In this document: piece after piece, positions 16,813 through 25,884 of the stretch
How the letters are laid out: the number at the start of each line of letters is the position of its first letter
How positions within the stretch are numbered: position 1 is the first letter of the stretch
NCBI GenBank assembly: GCA_964385055.1
Contig: CAYLMH010000002.1
Span: forward strand, 1-64,000
Length of the DNA: 64,000 nt
DNA from: JACRPI01 sp964385055
GTDB taxonomy: Archaea; Nanobdellota; Nanobdellia; Woesearchaeales; DSVV01
Direction of reading: 5' to 3'
Notes under the pieces: model-generated
What the model saw: the letters and a program-made list of their open reading frames with translations, nothing else
What the model was told of the DNA's origin: nothing
The model's database searches: none
Program-made: the position numbers and the translations under genes

Positions 16813-17439
16813 TTAATACCCGTAGAATGTAAATCGGTCTTCTTCACACATCAACGCGTAGAGTCCGTTTGGCGCGCGTTGTCTGAATGTGAAAAAAGAA
16901 TGTATGTCTTGTTCTGAAAATAAACACTGTTTGTACGGATGGGTATGCAGTGAGACGAGTGTTTTTGCAGGACACCCTGTTGAAACAACTCTATGCACAG
17001 ATTGACTATACATATGCGGAATTTCCATCTCTGAGAGAACGTATGTTTTTTCTGTGGTTGTCTCATTATTCATTGCTCGCGTTTCGGTTATATTCCCAAA
17101 AAAGCACGTGGCAAACTCATAGCGTTGATGCGCAACGTAATACGCGAGAAGTTCATGATACACTTCTTTCTCGAAAATGACTTTTGTTTGGTTTCCGATC
17201 GCGAGGGTGAAGTTTTCGTTCACTTCTGCGCTGACGATTTGTCCTTCGAAGATCTGCAACATATAGGGACCAACGCCCAGATAGGTTAAGGATAAATAGA
17301 CCAGAAACAGACCAATGATGAAAAGAAACACTCTCTTGAGGACGCGAGAGTGTTTGGATTCTTCTGTGCTATCGTTTTCTACGTCATTCTGGATCGCTGC
17401 ATGAATGTGGTCTTCTTCGTCCTGTTTGTTTTTCTGCAT
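16813..17439 (-). CDS. Membrane-anchored JAMM (MPN) metalloprotease-like protein
   Basis: A 208-residue protein with a charged N-terminal tail (1-33), one membrane segment (about 36-57) and then a JAB/MPN domain. The JAMM zinc motif is complete: HTHP (H165, H167), S175 and D178, exactly H-x-H-x7-S-x2-D. E108 in YEFATCFFG stands where the catalytic Glu usually lies. By the positive-inside rule the N-terminus is cytoplasmic and the catalytic domain outside, which is unusual since most JAMM enzymes are cytosolic and remove ubiquitin-like tags. Asn-glycosylation-type sites (NFT, NQT, NIT, NET) fit an outside location. Confidence 0.8.
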   Translation of the reverse strand: MQKNKQDEEDHIHAAIQNDVENDSTEESKHSRVLKRVFLFIIGLFLVYLSLTYLGVGPYMLQIFEGQIVSAEVNENFTLAIGNQTKVIFEKEVYHELLAYYVAHQRYEFATCFFGNITETRAMNNETTTEKTYVLSEMEIPHMYSQSVHRVVSTGCPAKTLVSLHTHPYKQCLFSEQDIHSFFTFRQRAPNGLYALMCEEDRFTFYGY

Positions 17440-17516
17440 GTAAAATCAAAAAGAAAGATGGTTTATATGTTTTTGTTCTCGCAATCTTTATATATCATGG
17501 GCGTATGATAGTATTC

Positions 17517-18752
17517 ATGCTTATCGATATCCTTATCCTCATTGTTCTCGTCATCTGTTCTGCGTTTTTTTCCTGCGCAGAAACATCGTTCATGGCTGTC
17601 AGCAGACTCAAAGTGGAGACGCTGGCAAAACAAAATGTCAAAGGTGCGCAAAAACTTCTCAAGCTGAAACAAAAACCACGAGAATTTATTATTGCCATTC
17701 TTATCGGAAATAATATTGTCAATACAGGCGCGTCAGCGCTCGCGACAGTTCTTGCGACAGACGCGTATGGATCAAGCGGGATTGGGATCGCGACAGGAGC
17801 AATGACTTTTATTTTGCTGACGTTTGGAGAAATTATTCCAAAGAATTTCGCAACAAGCCACGCAGAAACCATTGCGCTCTTCCTTGCGCGTCCTGGAATC
17901 ATCGCAATCAAAGTCCTTTATCCATTTGTTGTCATGTTTGAATGGCTTACGAAGCTTTTCCTCAAAATGTTTGGCGGTCACAAAATGGCACCACTCTATT
18001 CTGAATCTGAACTGCGGACGCTTGTTGAACTCGGTGTCAGAGAAAACCGACTTGGCGACACAGAAAAAGAGTTTATTGAAGGAGTTCTTGAATTTAAGCA
18101 GAGCACAGTCAAAGATATCATGACGCCAAAACGGCGCATGTTTTTTCTTGATGAAAATCTTACTGTTGAAACTGCTGTTCACGAAATTAACAAGCGCGAG
18201 CACACAAGAACGCCTATCTATTCTGGCTCAAAAGAAAATATTGTTGGCATTGTGTATCTTAAGGATTTGCTTCAGGCGCTTGCAGAGCACAAGCAAGAGG
18301 CAAAAGTACGCGAGATCGCGAAAAAACCCCTTTTTGTTGAGGAGAATTATCCTATCAAACGCTTGTTTAAGGAATTGAAAGGACGACACGTGCATATCGC
18401 GATTGTGCTCAACAAAAAACGGGAACTGAAAGGACTTGTCACTATGGAAGACATTATTGAAGAGATTGTTGGCGACATCTTTGATGAAAAAGATATTTCC
18501 CCTACTTTAATCAAGCGTATCAAAAAGAATATGGTTATTGTGCATGGAGATACAGAAATTGAAGACATTAACGCATTCTTTAATATTCGACTTCCCTATG
18601 ATGAAAAGATGAACACGCTCAACCAGTTCCTTGAAACACTAAAGAAGAAAGAATGGCAGGAAGGAATGAAAGTTCGCTTTAATGAATTAACTTTTATTAT
18701 TCGAGAAGTTGAGGAGAAAAAACCTGTTAAAGTCTTTATTGAGAAAAAGTAA
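17517..18752 (+). CDS. CNNM/CorC (HlyC) family membrane protein with CBS pair
   Basis: A 411-residue protein. The N-terminal CNNM domain (about 1-175) has four hydrophobic segments, including the FFSCAETSFMAVSR motif and the NNIVNTGASALATVLAT and FGEIIPK signatures. Two CBS domains (about 195-320) start at VKDIMTPKRRMFF, followed by a CorC/HlyC C-terminal domain (about 335-400). Relatives transport or regulate Mg2+ or Na+ across the membrane. TTTATATA (17487-17494) lies about 26 bases before this ATG, so it is preferred to the ATG at 17505, which would be too close. The gene is followed by thpR after 8 bases and bud32, likely an operon. Confidence 0.9.
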   Translation: MLIDILILIVLVICSAFFSCAETSFMAVSRLKVETLAKQNVKGAQKLLKLKQKPREFIIAILIGNNIVNTGASALATVLATDAYGSSGIGIATGAMTFILLTFGEIIPKNFATSHAETIALFLARPGIIAIKVLYPFVVMFEWLTKLFLKMFGGHKMAPLYSESELRTLVELGVRENRLGDTEKEFIEGVLEFKQSTVKDIMTPKRRMFFLDENLTVETAVHEINKREHTRTPIYSGSKENIVGIVYLKDLLQALAEHKQEAKVREIAKKPLFVEENYPIKRLFKELKGRHVHIAIVLNKKRELKGLVTMEDIIEEIVGDIFDEKDISPTLIKRIKKNMVIVHGDTEIEDINAFFNIRLPYDEKMNTLNQFLETLKKKEWQEGMKVRFNELTFIIREVEEKKPVKVFIEKK

Positions 18753-18760
18753 TTTATCCC

Positions 18761-19333
18761 ATGGAAAAAGAAGAAAAAAAATCAAAGAAAATCCGTTGCT
18801 TTGTTGCAGTTGAACTTTCTTCTGCAATACAGAAAAAAATAGCGCCACTGCTTTCCGAATTACAGATACAGGGAGTAAAGCCTGTTGCTCTTGAAAATAT
18901 TCATGTGACACTGAAATTTCTTGGCTATGTTTCGCACGATACCCTTTCGAAGATACAAGAAGCGCTTTCTCGTGTTTCGTTGCCTATTTTTTCTTTTTCT
19001 GTTCGTGGAATTGGCTGCTTTCCTACAGAAAAGAGACCTCGTGTTGTGTGGGTTGGCTGCGAAAGCGTTGAACTCCAGCAATTGGGCGATGAGGTCAACA
19101 CGCTTCTTGCGCCTTTGTTTCCAAAAGAAGCGTTTACCGCGCATCTGACGCTTGCTCGCGTTAAAGATATGAAACATGTTGAGACTCGCGAAAAGATACA
19201 ACAGTTTATCGCAAAACATAAGAATGATTTGTTTGGAACCATACTTTGTCGGAATATTGTGTTGAAAGAAAGCAAGCTTCGAAAAAGCGGTCCAATCTAC
19301 ACTACTCTTGAAACATTTTCCCTGCGTGCGTGA
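18761..19333 (+). CDS. thpR: RNA 2',3'-cyclic phosphodiesterase
   Basis: A 190-residue 2H-phosphoesterase (LigT/ThpR). RCFVAVELS opens the fold, and the two catalytic HxTx motifs are HVTL (48-51) and HLTL (128-131). It opens 2',3'-cyclic phosphates at RNA ends, and in vitro also ligates tRNA halves. In archaea with intron-containing tRNAs, such as the two in this window, it may act on splicing products, but that is an inference. Its stop is 4 bases before the bud32 start. Confidence 0.9.
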   Translation: MEKEEKKSKKIRCFVAVELSSAIQKKIAPLLSELQIQGVKPVALENIHVTLKFLGYVSHDTLSKIQEALSRVSLPIFSFSVRGIGCFPTEKRPRVVWVGCESVELQQLGDEVNTLLAPLFPKEAFTAHLTLARVKDMKHVETREKIQQFIAKHKNDLFGTILCRNIVLKESKLRKSGPIYTTLETFSLRA

Positions 19334-19337
19334 TGTT

Positions 19338-20024
19338 ATGCGAAAGAAAACAAAAAAAATAACAAAAATTGTCAAGACAAGAAAAAAGATTGCGAAAATA
19401 AAAAAGAAAAATCCTGTCAAACATCGAACAAAGAACGTTCTTGCGATCGGCGCTGAAGCAGTTCTTACTCTGCATAAAAACAAAGGAGTTCTTCACGTTC
19501 TCAAACAAAGAACACAGAAAAAATACAGAATTCCTGAGATTGATTCTCGATTGCGAAGTTCGCGAACGCGGCGCGAAGTGAAAGTATTGGAGAAATTGAA
19601 AGCTCTAGGTTTTACTCCCAAAGTTCTTTTCTCCGATGATTTGGAAATTATCAAAATTGAATATTTGCCTGGGAAGAAACTTGCGGATTGTCTTGAGCAA
19701 ACTGATTGTGTCGCGATTGGAAAAGAAATCGGTAAGAAGATAAAACTAATTCATGACGCAGGCATTATTCATGGCGATCTGACAACCTCAAACTTGCTTC
19801 TTGTTTCTGGCAGTGTGTACTTCATTGATTTTGGACTCAGTTTCTTTTCTCACAAAATTGAAGACAAAGCAGTTGATCTTCATGTTCTTGAAGAAGCATT
19901 GGAAAGTAAACATCATACAGTGAGCAGAAAAGTATTCGCTTCGGTGAAAGACGTGTACGGTGATAAAGAAGTTCTTGAGCGATTATTGGAAGTGGAATTA
20001 AGAGGAAGGAATAAAAAATCCTAG
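19338..20024 (+). CDS. bud32: KEOPS complex kinase/ATPase Bud32
   Basis: A 228-residue atypical kinase that works with Kae1 in making the t6A base of tRNA. IHGDLTTSNLL (H145-D147) is the catalytic loop and IDFGLS (D164) the metal-binding DFG. The C-terminus ends LRGRNKKS, the conserved RGR tail. The first 30 or so residues are an extra, very basic extension not usual in Bud32. It is transcribed with thpR (4-base gap). No kae1 gene is visible within the window, so the two are not fused or adjacent here. Confidence 0.93.
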   Translation: MRKKTKKITKIVKTRKKIAKIKKKNPVKHRTKNVLAIGAEAVLTLHKNKGVLHVLKQRTQKKYRIPEIDSRLRSSRTRREVKVLEKLKALGFTPKVLFSDDLEIIKIEYLPGKKLADCLEQTDCVAIGKEIGKKIKLIHDAGIIHGDLTTSNLLLVSGSVYFIDFGLSFFSHKIEDKAVDLHVLEEALESKHHTVSRKVFASVKDVYGDKEVLERLLEVELRGRNKKS

Positions 20025-20070
20025 TCACAGCAAGCATCAGGGTATTTATTCGTTGAAGGATTTTTTAAGC

Positions 20071-20124
20071 CTTGAACTGGGTTCGATAATTGCAGTAAGT
20101 TGCATATACTAGACCCAGTTCAAG
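20071..20124. repeat. 12-bp perfect inverted repeat between convergent genes
   Basis: CTTGAACTGGGT (20071-20082) and ACCCAGTTCAAG (20113-20124) enclose 30 bases holding a smaller TGCA/TGCA hairpin. No T run follows on either strand, so it is not a typical intrinsic terminator. Confidence 0.6.
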
Positions 20125-20161
20125 CAATAAGAAGGGGTCGTAAATGATTTGTTTATAGTAA

Positions 20162-21913
20162 TTATGGATAAACACTCACAATTGCAAAATAATCATATCG
20201 TTCAAGAGAGAGTGTTCCTTCTTCTTCACAAGCAGGCATTTCCATTGCATTATTCGCGAGAACTTTCCTTACTTGCTCCGCTAATTCACTGCTTGTAGAA
20301 CAAATGTTTTGAAAATTTTTTTGATAGTATTCATGAACTTTCTTGGCAAATCCATAACATAATTCGTTGTCTTTAAAGAAGAAAACAGCACTATGAGATC
20401 CAGAGAGAAGATCAATATTATGATAAACATACGGAATATACACTCTGCACTTATAAGAATTTGCGTTATAGTCCACAGCACTGTTAATGAGATTCTTAAT
20501 ATTCAAAAAACCATTATCATGAGTAATAATGACATCAAAATCTTTATGTAATATTTTTTCCAAGTAAAAATCAAACTGCTCGGAATTGATATGATCCGTA
20601 TAATAAGTTGCGTTTAGTGTTAATTCATTCTCAGGAAAAACACCGAGCAAAACCAGTTTTGGACTATAAAAGTAATCCCAGAAGGTGAGTGCGGGGACAA
20701 CAGTTGTAATTTCTTTTCCTTCAAGGCGGAGTGCAGGAAAAAGCGTTTGCACACTTTGTGGATTTGGCTTTTCTTCAATGAGAATTGAATTTACTTCTGT
20801 TGAAAGATATTCCATTCCTGCATTGGTAATAATAAGTTTTGCGGACTTCAGGGAAATTCCCTCATACACTTGAAACAAAAACGGAACAAGAATAATGAGG
20901 GCAATAATGACTGTAACTATTTTTGCTGCCTTTTTCGCATTAAAATAAAAACAATAACCGCTTACTATTGCAAATGTAAGAAAAGGAACGAGATAATAAA
21001 GAAGCGTTGTTTGGGAGCCTGAAGCTTGATTCCAAAGAAGAGTTATTGGAAAAATTGCAAATAATGCCGCTAAAGAGTAAACATCTTTTCGTTTTATAAA
21101 CGCGTATAGAATGCAAATCGCAAGGAATATACAGAGGGTATAATATATATCAACAATGTGAAATAATCCTGATAAAACAGTGTATGACGAAGCAGTTACG
21201 GTTTGATTGGGGTTATAAAAATGCGCAATAAAATAATAATAAGGAAATTTTGGCCATATCAGAAAAAGCACTACCCCTACGCTTAAGAAAAAGAGAATCA
21301 TATGTAATAATTTCTTCATAAGCATTTGATATTGTGTTCGATATGTTGTATACAAATAGTGAAGTAGGATTGCAACAGCAGGAGGTATGCTTGTTATTTT
21401 TGTCAACATTGCTAAGACGAGAATGATAAGGGCAAGTGCTTCTTTGTAACGATGAGAAGTATAGTAGAGTACATATGTCGCTGCAATAAGGAAAAATGTG
21501 CTTAAAAGCATATCAAGCCAGACAGTAAAAAAAGGATAGTATAAGACAACAGAAAAAATAAGTAACATTAGCCACTGTGGTTTCTTTGTAGTTTCTTTAA
21601 AAATAATTATTTGGAGGATCCAAAAAAGAAAAATACTCAAGAAAATACCTACAAAGAAAGCGACAAAATACATAGCGTCTCCTGCACTTTGTTGTATAAA
21701 GTAAAGAGAAGCGAGAATCACTGGTCCCTGCGAACAGTGATAATCATTTTCATAAAGCGTTCCTGAACCAAAGCGCTCAAGGCAAGGGTACCAACGATCT
21801 TGGAAATACTGTGTATTGATAAGATAAGGATATTTTACTGTTGTGAGAAAAAACAACACCAGAAACAACACTATCATAAATATTCCAGCACGTTTTGTGA
21901 ATGGTTGATCCAT
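20162..21913 (-). CDS. Multi-pass membrane protein, probable GT-C glycosyltransferase
   Basis: A 583-residue protein with about ten to eleven membrane segments in the first 380 residues, followed by a soluble extracytoplasmic domain of about 190 residues. The layout (first segment about 8-28, then a loop with QDRWYPCLERFGSG and YENDYHCSQGPVIL) resembles GT-C enzymes such as PMT/ArnT-like transferases that use lipid-linked sugars, where acidic residues of the first loop are catalytic. The start at 21913 was chosen because upstream codons in this frame overlap the eS1 gene. Family assignment is by topology only. Confidence 0.7.
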   Translation of the reverse strand: MDQPFTKRAGIFMIVLFLVLFFLTTVKYPYLINTQYFQDRWYPCLERFGSGTLYENDYHCSQGPVILASLYFIQQSAGDAMYFVAFFVGIFLSIFLFWILQIIIFKETTKKPQWLMLLIFSVVLYYPFFTVWLDMLLSTFFLIAATYVLYYTSHRYKEALALIILVLAMLTKITSIPPAVAILLHYLYTTYRTQYQMLMKKLLHMILFFLSVGVVLFLIWPKFPYYYFIAHFYNPNQTVTASSYTVLSGLFHIVDIYYTLCIFLAICILYAFIKRKDVYSLAALFAIFPITLLWNQASGSQTTLLYYLVPFLTFAIVSGYCFYFNAKKAAKIVTVIIALIILVPFLFQVYEGISLKSAKLIITNAGMEYLSTEVNSILIEEKPNPQSVQTLFPALRLEGKEITTVVPALTFWDYFYSPKLVLLGVFPENELTLNATYYTDHINSEQFDFYLEKILHKDFDVIITHDNGFLNIKNLINSAVDYNANSYKCRVYIPYVYHNIDLLSGSHSAVFFFKDNELCYGFAKKVHEYYQKNFQNICSTSSELAEQVRKVLANNAMEMPACEEEGTLSLERYDYFAIVSVYP

Positions 21914-21983
21914 TGGTGAGAAAGAGGTAAAGGTTTCTTTATATATATCTTCTGAAAATCTAGAAAAAAATTCTAAGAAAATT

Positions 21984-22721
21984 TTATTCAGCTGGCGCTT
22001 CTGCAGCTTGCTGTGGTGCTTCAGAACGAACTGGTGCACGTCGTGGCGCTCTATTCTGAGAACCTTGCATAATCTGTTCCACATTAATTGATGGATGCGG
22101 CAATGCAGTGACTTTCGCGGTTGGTTTCATGATGTGCATCATGCGGATTTCGCTTGCTCTGATTGGATACACATGCCGAACTGCTTCTCGGACACCTGCT
22201 TGTAATTTTCCAGTGACTGCGTCTTTGAAAACAGTATCATAATCGTTCTGTGAAACATACGTTGCAATAAATGCAATTGCGTATCTGCGCAACGCAGTTA
22301 ATGTTGATCTGTTTGTTTCATACGCTGTAAGTAAGAATGGTTTCATCGCAAGCTTTACGCCGTCTTTTGTTTCGCAAATAAAGGATGCGTCAACACGTTC
22401 TCGTCCTCTTCGAACAAGGCGTTTGATGGACGCAGGAGCAATATCATACGCAACTGCTTTTGTCTGGCCTTTGCCTTCTGCAACATTGTCTACTGCGAAT
22501 GTGACAGTGATATGCTGTTTTTTCATATCTCCTGTAAGACTCATGAGGCTTAATCCGATTGTTTTGCCCATTGTTTGTTTTGCATCTTCAACAAGTGTTT
22601 CTCCAATAACTGCTCTTCCAAATACTTCAGGTGCAACTATCTGAAACCATGCTTTCTTTTTCTTAGAGATTGGTGCTTTCTTCTTGACAATTGGTTTTTT
22701 TGACTCTTTTTCGTCAGCCAT
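21984..22721 (-). CDS. rps3ae: 30S ribosomal protein eS1 (S3Ae)
   Basis: A 245-residue ribosomal protein of the small subunit, near the mRNA exit. KKKAWFQIVAPEVFGRAVIGET, the ITVTFAVDNVAEGKGQTKA strand pair, RRGRERVDASF and RHVYPIRASEIRMMHI match eS1 along its length. The tail after about residue 210 is Pro/Ala-rich and probably disordered. The start at 22721 (MADEKESKK) was preferred because TTTATAAA lies about 20-25 bases upstream; codons further up would overlap that promoter. It lies alone, not in a ribosomal operon. Confidence 0.95.
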   Translation of the reverse strand: MADEKESKKPIVKKKAPISKKKKAWFQIVAPEVFGRAVIGETLVEDAKQTMGKTIGLSLMSLTGDMKKQHITVTFAVDNVAEGKGQTKAVAYDIAPASIKRLVRRGRERVDASFICETKDGVKLAMKPFLLTAYETNRSTLTALRRYAIAFIATYVSQNDYDTVFKDAVTGKLQAGVREAVRHVYPIRASEIRMMHIMKPTAKVTALPHPSINVEQIMQGSQNRAPRRAPVRSEAPQQAAEAPAE

Positions 22722-22839
22722 AGCTTTGTGAATTAACTGCTTGTTTATAAATGTTTTTAATTTGTTTGCACTCATCGAAATAGGAAACAGAAAGGTATTT
22801 ATACAGGAAATACAAGAAAATAGTCAAAGAGGTTTACTT

Positions 22840-23256
22840 ATGAAATACTATTCGATACTGATCGCTTGTTTATTATTTTTTATTGCGTCGTGCACAGCAA
22901 CACTCGAACAAGGAGAAATTGTTCTTAATTTCTGTGACGCAGATACTACTGATTACATTGACTGTACTGCAATCAGTTTAACGACAGATACTGTTGTTAT
23001 GCAGTTTGAGACTACTTCTTCAGATGTCACTTCTCTTGACAGTATTATTCTTGAATTGCCTGATGAAGAAGTTTATTGCAGCAGCGAAGCAGATGACATC
23101 ACTTCTGACGACGATGGCGTTTATGACGTGCTTATTGCATGTGACGCACTTGGAGATTACGAAGACCAGAATACACAGCTTGCTTTTACTGTGACCATGA
23201 CCCTTTCAGATGGTTCAACAGTGACAGAAACTGGATCTGCTGAAGACTGGGTTTGA
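22840..23256 (+). CDS. Small lipoprotein
   Basis: A 138-residue secreted protein with signal peptide and lipobox LLFFIASC (Cys at about 18). The mature part is very acidic and Thr-rich, with alternating hydrophobic residues of a beta-sandwich and four further Cys (NFC, DC, YC, AC), probably two disulfides. TATTTATACAGG about 45 bases upstream is the likely TATA element, and AAAGAGGT a ribosome binding site. Function unknown. Confidence 0.72.
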   Translation: MKYYSILIACLLFFIASCTATLEQGEIVLNFCDADTTDYIDCTAISLTTDTVVMQFETTSSDVTSLDSIILELPDEEVYCSSEADDITSDDDGVYDVLIACDALGDYEDQNTQLAFTVTMTLSDGSTVTETGSAEDWV

Positions 23257-23335
23257 TTTCATTTCTTTCTAATTTTAGTATTTGTTCGTCTACTTCGTGC
23301 AAACATTTAAAACAAAATAGCATTACATTCTTTTT

Positions 23336-23740
23336 ATGATACAATTCACTGCCCGCGGACACAAGAATGTGCTTTCCCTCCATAGAAATACAGTGGAATT
23401 TACCCACGACAAAGAATTAACGCTTCGCGGGGATTGCATTCTCGCTGTTTCTGCTGATTATTCTATCGAAAAAATTCGCGACAGCCATTTGCAGGGCAAA
23501 CTGAAGATTACCATGGAAATTGATGGCATTTCTGATGAAATCATTGCGGAATATAATCCTTTATTTCAAGATCCCCATGAAATGGTGATTCGCCGCACTG
23601 ATTTTGTGGATCATCGGACATTCGCAATCAAGGCTGATAAAGTGGCGAAGGATATTGATCGCAGAATTGTGGACAAGATGAAAAATCCTGAGGCTGTGCT
23701 GGAGATTTGTATTACTTCTTTGTCACAGAAAAGGGATTAA
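23336..23740 (+). CDS. DUF371 family archaeal protein
   Basis: A 134-residue archaeal protein of unknown role. FTARGHKNVLSLHRNTVEFT, ELTLRGDCILAVSADYSI and HEMVIRRTDFVDHRTFAIKA cover the conserved DUF371 blocks, including the GHxNV and RGDCI motifs. Length is normal for the family. It lies 32 bases before the next gene on the same strand, which has its own promoter-like TTTATAAATT. No signal peptide or metal site is evident. Confidence 0.88.
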   Translation: MIQFTARGHKNVLSLHRNTVEFTHDKELTLRGDCILAVSADYSIEKIRDSHLQGKLKITMEIDGISDEIIAEYNPLFQDPHEMVIRRTDFVDHRTFAIKADKVAKDIDRRIVDKMKNPEAVLEICITSLSQKRD

Positions 23741-23772
23741 GTTTTATAAATTGAATATTGTTCTCTTCCTTT

Positions 23773-25146
23773 ATGTTTGACAGATTCACAGCAGGCATTA
23801 TTGGAGATCCAGACCAACGTGCGCTTCAGCGACGCCTTTTTCTGGAAGATCAATGTAGTCTTCAGACTGATCTTGAAGACCTTATTCGCACTGTGGAAGA
23901 AGAACCTTTTTCAGTTATTGCTGGAGAACTCGCTGCGTATGTTGATAGTGTTGTTGATGATTATTCTCCTGCTCCTGACGCTTTTGATCAACTTTTCAAG
24001 GATACGCTTGTTCGTTCCATATATGACGCCATACAATTTTACAAGCCAGTTCCTTCCAGAAAAATAGGTGGTCCTTATTTTCGGCATCCTATGCTTCTTT
24101 TTCACATTCTTCTCAGCGCAGGATGCACTGATCTTCAAACATTCCTTGCTGCTTTTGACCATGATATCCCTGAAGAGCTTCTGAAAATTGCGCGAAGAAA
24201 TGGAAATGAACAGACAGAAGAAAATCTTATTACTACTCTTCTTTCTGATGTACAAAGCGTGCGTTATACAGCACTTCGCGACTTAGGGTATACGCAGCAG
24301 AAAGCGAGAAATATACGCGATGCCACTTCTTCGCAAACAACGTCTCTCACAAAACGAGATGGACAGTTTTATTACGAATATGTTGGTGGAATTTTTGCTC
24401 CCGCACATCCGCGTCTTTCACAACCCAATCAACTTCGCTGCATGCGCGTCAAATACGCAGACGCAACAGCAAATCCAATGGATCTTTGTTCCCCTGAAGC
24501 TGCGCTGCTTCGCAATGATGAAATCACTGATGAGGTCATTATTGCTGCATTTGAAAGTAAAGATAAATCACAACTGCAGCATCTTATTCATAACACAGCA
24601 TATCTCGGCAGACCAGAACATCATCCAGACACGGCAAAAGAAGAACTCAAAGGTTCTCACTGGATGAAAACATTATACAAGGCAACCACTGTTCGGCAGG
24701 CAGAACGTTTATGGTCGCTTCACCGCAAGAATGTTCGTGATCCAGTGATCACGGCGATTCCTCTCTCTGAAGTTATTGCAGATACTGCGCAGGAAGTTAT
24801 CAATCACTTATGCACGTATCATTGCGGCGGTCTTCCAGGACAACTTACCCCTGCGCTTGCATATCAAGTCTATAAAGAACATCTTGATTATAAAAAACGA
24901 GGAGGATATGAAGGAGTCACTCCTGTTGGCACGCATCCGTTTGATGGTCTCTTGAGTCGTTTTTTTGACACGAGTGTTCGCGGAGATTCTTCATACATAA
25001 AATCCCTTGACGATGATCGCGTCATGATGCTTCGTGCCGCATTCGCATTTAGAGAACTAGGACAGCGTTTTCACAGCGATCCCACATTTTACCTTAAAGG
25101 ACTCTCTGAAACGGGTTTACGCGCTGCGCAGCCTGCATTAGTTTAG
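23773..25146 (+). CDS. HD-domain-like protein, possibly a RelA/SpoT-type hydrolase relative
   Basis: A 457-residue soluble protein. YFRHPMLLFHILLSAGCTDL (about residues 98-117) followed by FLAAFDHDIPEE resembles the His and His-Asp helices of HD phosphohydrolases, closest to the first part of RelA/SpoT, where HP..H...L and LHDVVED occur. No synthetase motif is visible in the remaining 300 residues, which are not recognised. ATG 23773 was preferred to an upstream TTG. The 3' end overlaps the convergent next gene by 4 bases. A nucleotide hydrolase role is a cautious inference. Confidence 0.65.
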   Translation: MFDRFTAGIIGDPDQRALQRRLFLEDQCSLQTDLEDLIRTVEEEPFSVIAGELAAYVDSVVDDYSPAPDAFDQLFKDTLVRSIYDAIQFYKPVPSRKIGGPYFRHPMLLFHILLSAGCTDLQTFLAAFDHDIPEELLKIARRNGNEQTEENLITTLLSDVQSVRYTALRDLGYTQQKARNIRDATSSQTTSLTKRDGQFYYEYVGGIFAPAHPRLSQPNQLRCMRVKYADATANPMDLCSPEAALLRNDEITDEVIIAAFESKDKSQLQHLIHNTAYLGRPEHHPDTAKEELKGSHWMKTLYKATTVRQAERLWSLHRKNVRDPVITAIPLSEVIADTAQEVINHLCTYHCGGLPGQLTPALAYQVYKEHLDYKKRGGYEGVTPVGTHPFDGLLSRFFDTSVRGDSSYIKSLDDDRVMMLRAAFAFRELGQRFHSDPTFYLKGLSETGLRAAQPALV

Positions 25147-25811
25147 CGCTTTCTTTTTCTAAACAAATGCGGATTTTTTTCCATAAACTTTTTTATCCAG
25201 CGTTCGAAGAATGGAACTTGATTTTTTCTTTTCAAGTAAAAATACCCACTCAGCGAGATAATCACTGCACCAACACTATCAACAATTAAATCCCACATCG
25301 TATCCACTAATCCAGAGCTTTGCATATTCCATCCTAATGAACCATCTAAGATGAATTCCACTATTTCCCATAGTGCTCCAATCGCGACCGCAACACAAAA
25401 GGAGAAAAACATTGCAAGTCTTGGTGAAGTTTTAATTTTATGCTCTGTATACATAATGTACAACGCGAGAAAACCGGCAAATCCCAAGAGCAGTCCTGAA
25501 AGACTGTGGAGGAATATATCCCACCACCAAAATTTTGCGTAGAACTGGTGTACTTCTCCAAAGAATAACGAAAGTGAGATGAACAAAACAACAAGCGCTT
25601 CAAATTCGATAGGGATATTTAGTTTGTAATTTCTTGCAATCAACGCAGGAATAAATGTTAAAATAAGAATTCCCACCGCAATAAAGAGGATTTCCAAATT
25701 TCTATTCCACGCAGCAGTAACTGCTTCGATGACTATTATAAGGCGAAGAAAATAGGACAGCGCGAAGAGGAATTTTTCTGTGTAATCTGTTTGCTTCTTT
25801 TTCTTTGGCAT
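25143..25811 (-). CDS. YjdF/DUF2238-like membrane protein
   Basis: A 222-residue protein with about six membrane segments. The motifs WWDIFLHSLSGLLLGF, GALWEIVEFILDG and GLVDTMWDLIVDSVGA match the DUF2238 (YjdF) membrane family, in which these His, Glu and Asp residues are conserved; function is not known. Basic, presumably cytoplasmic ends. Single gene, with convergent neighbour at the 3' end. Confidence 0.8.
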   Translation of the reverse strand: MPKKKKQTDYTEKFLFALSYFLRLIIVIEAVTAAWNRNLEILFIAVGILILTFIPALIARNYKLNIPIEFEALVVLFISLSLFFGEVHQFYAKFWWWDIFLHSLSGLLLGFAGFLALYIMYTEHKIKTSPRLAMFFSFCVAVAIGALWEIVEFILDGSLGWNMQSSGLVDTMWDLIVDSVGAVIISLSGYFYLKRKNQVPFFERWIKKFMEKNPHLFRKRKR

Positions 25812-25884
25812 GATTGTTTTATTTGTTCTGAGGTATATTAATGTTTTCGTTAGCTTTTTATAGAGATTCTGAATTCACTCAGCT

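Noticed and set aside
20071..20124. Intrinsic bacterial-type terminator
   Set aside because: No T run follows the stem on either strand.
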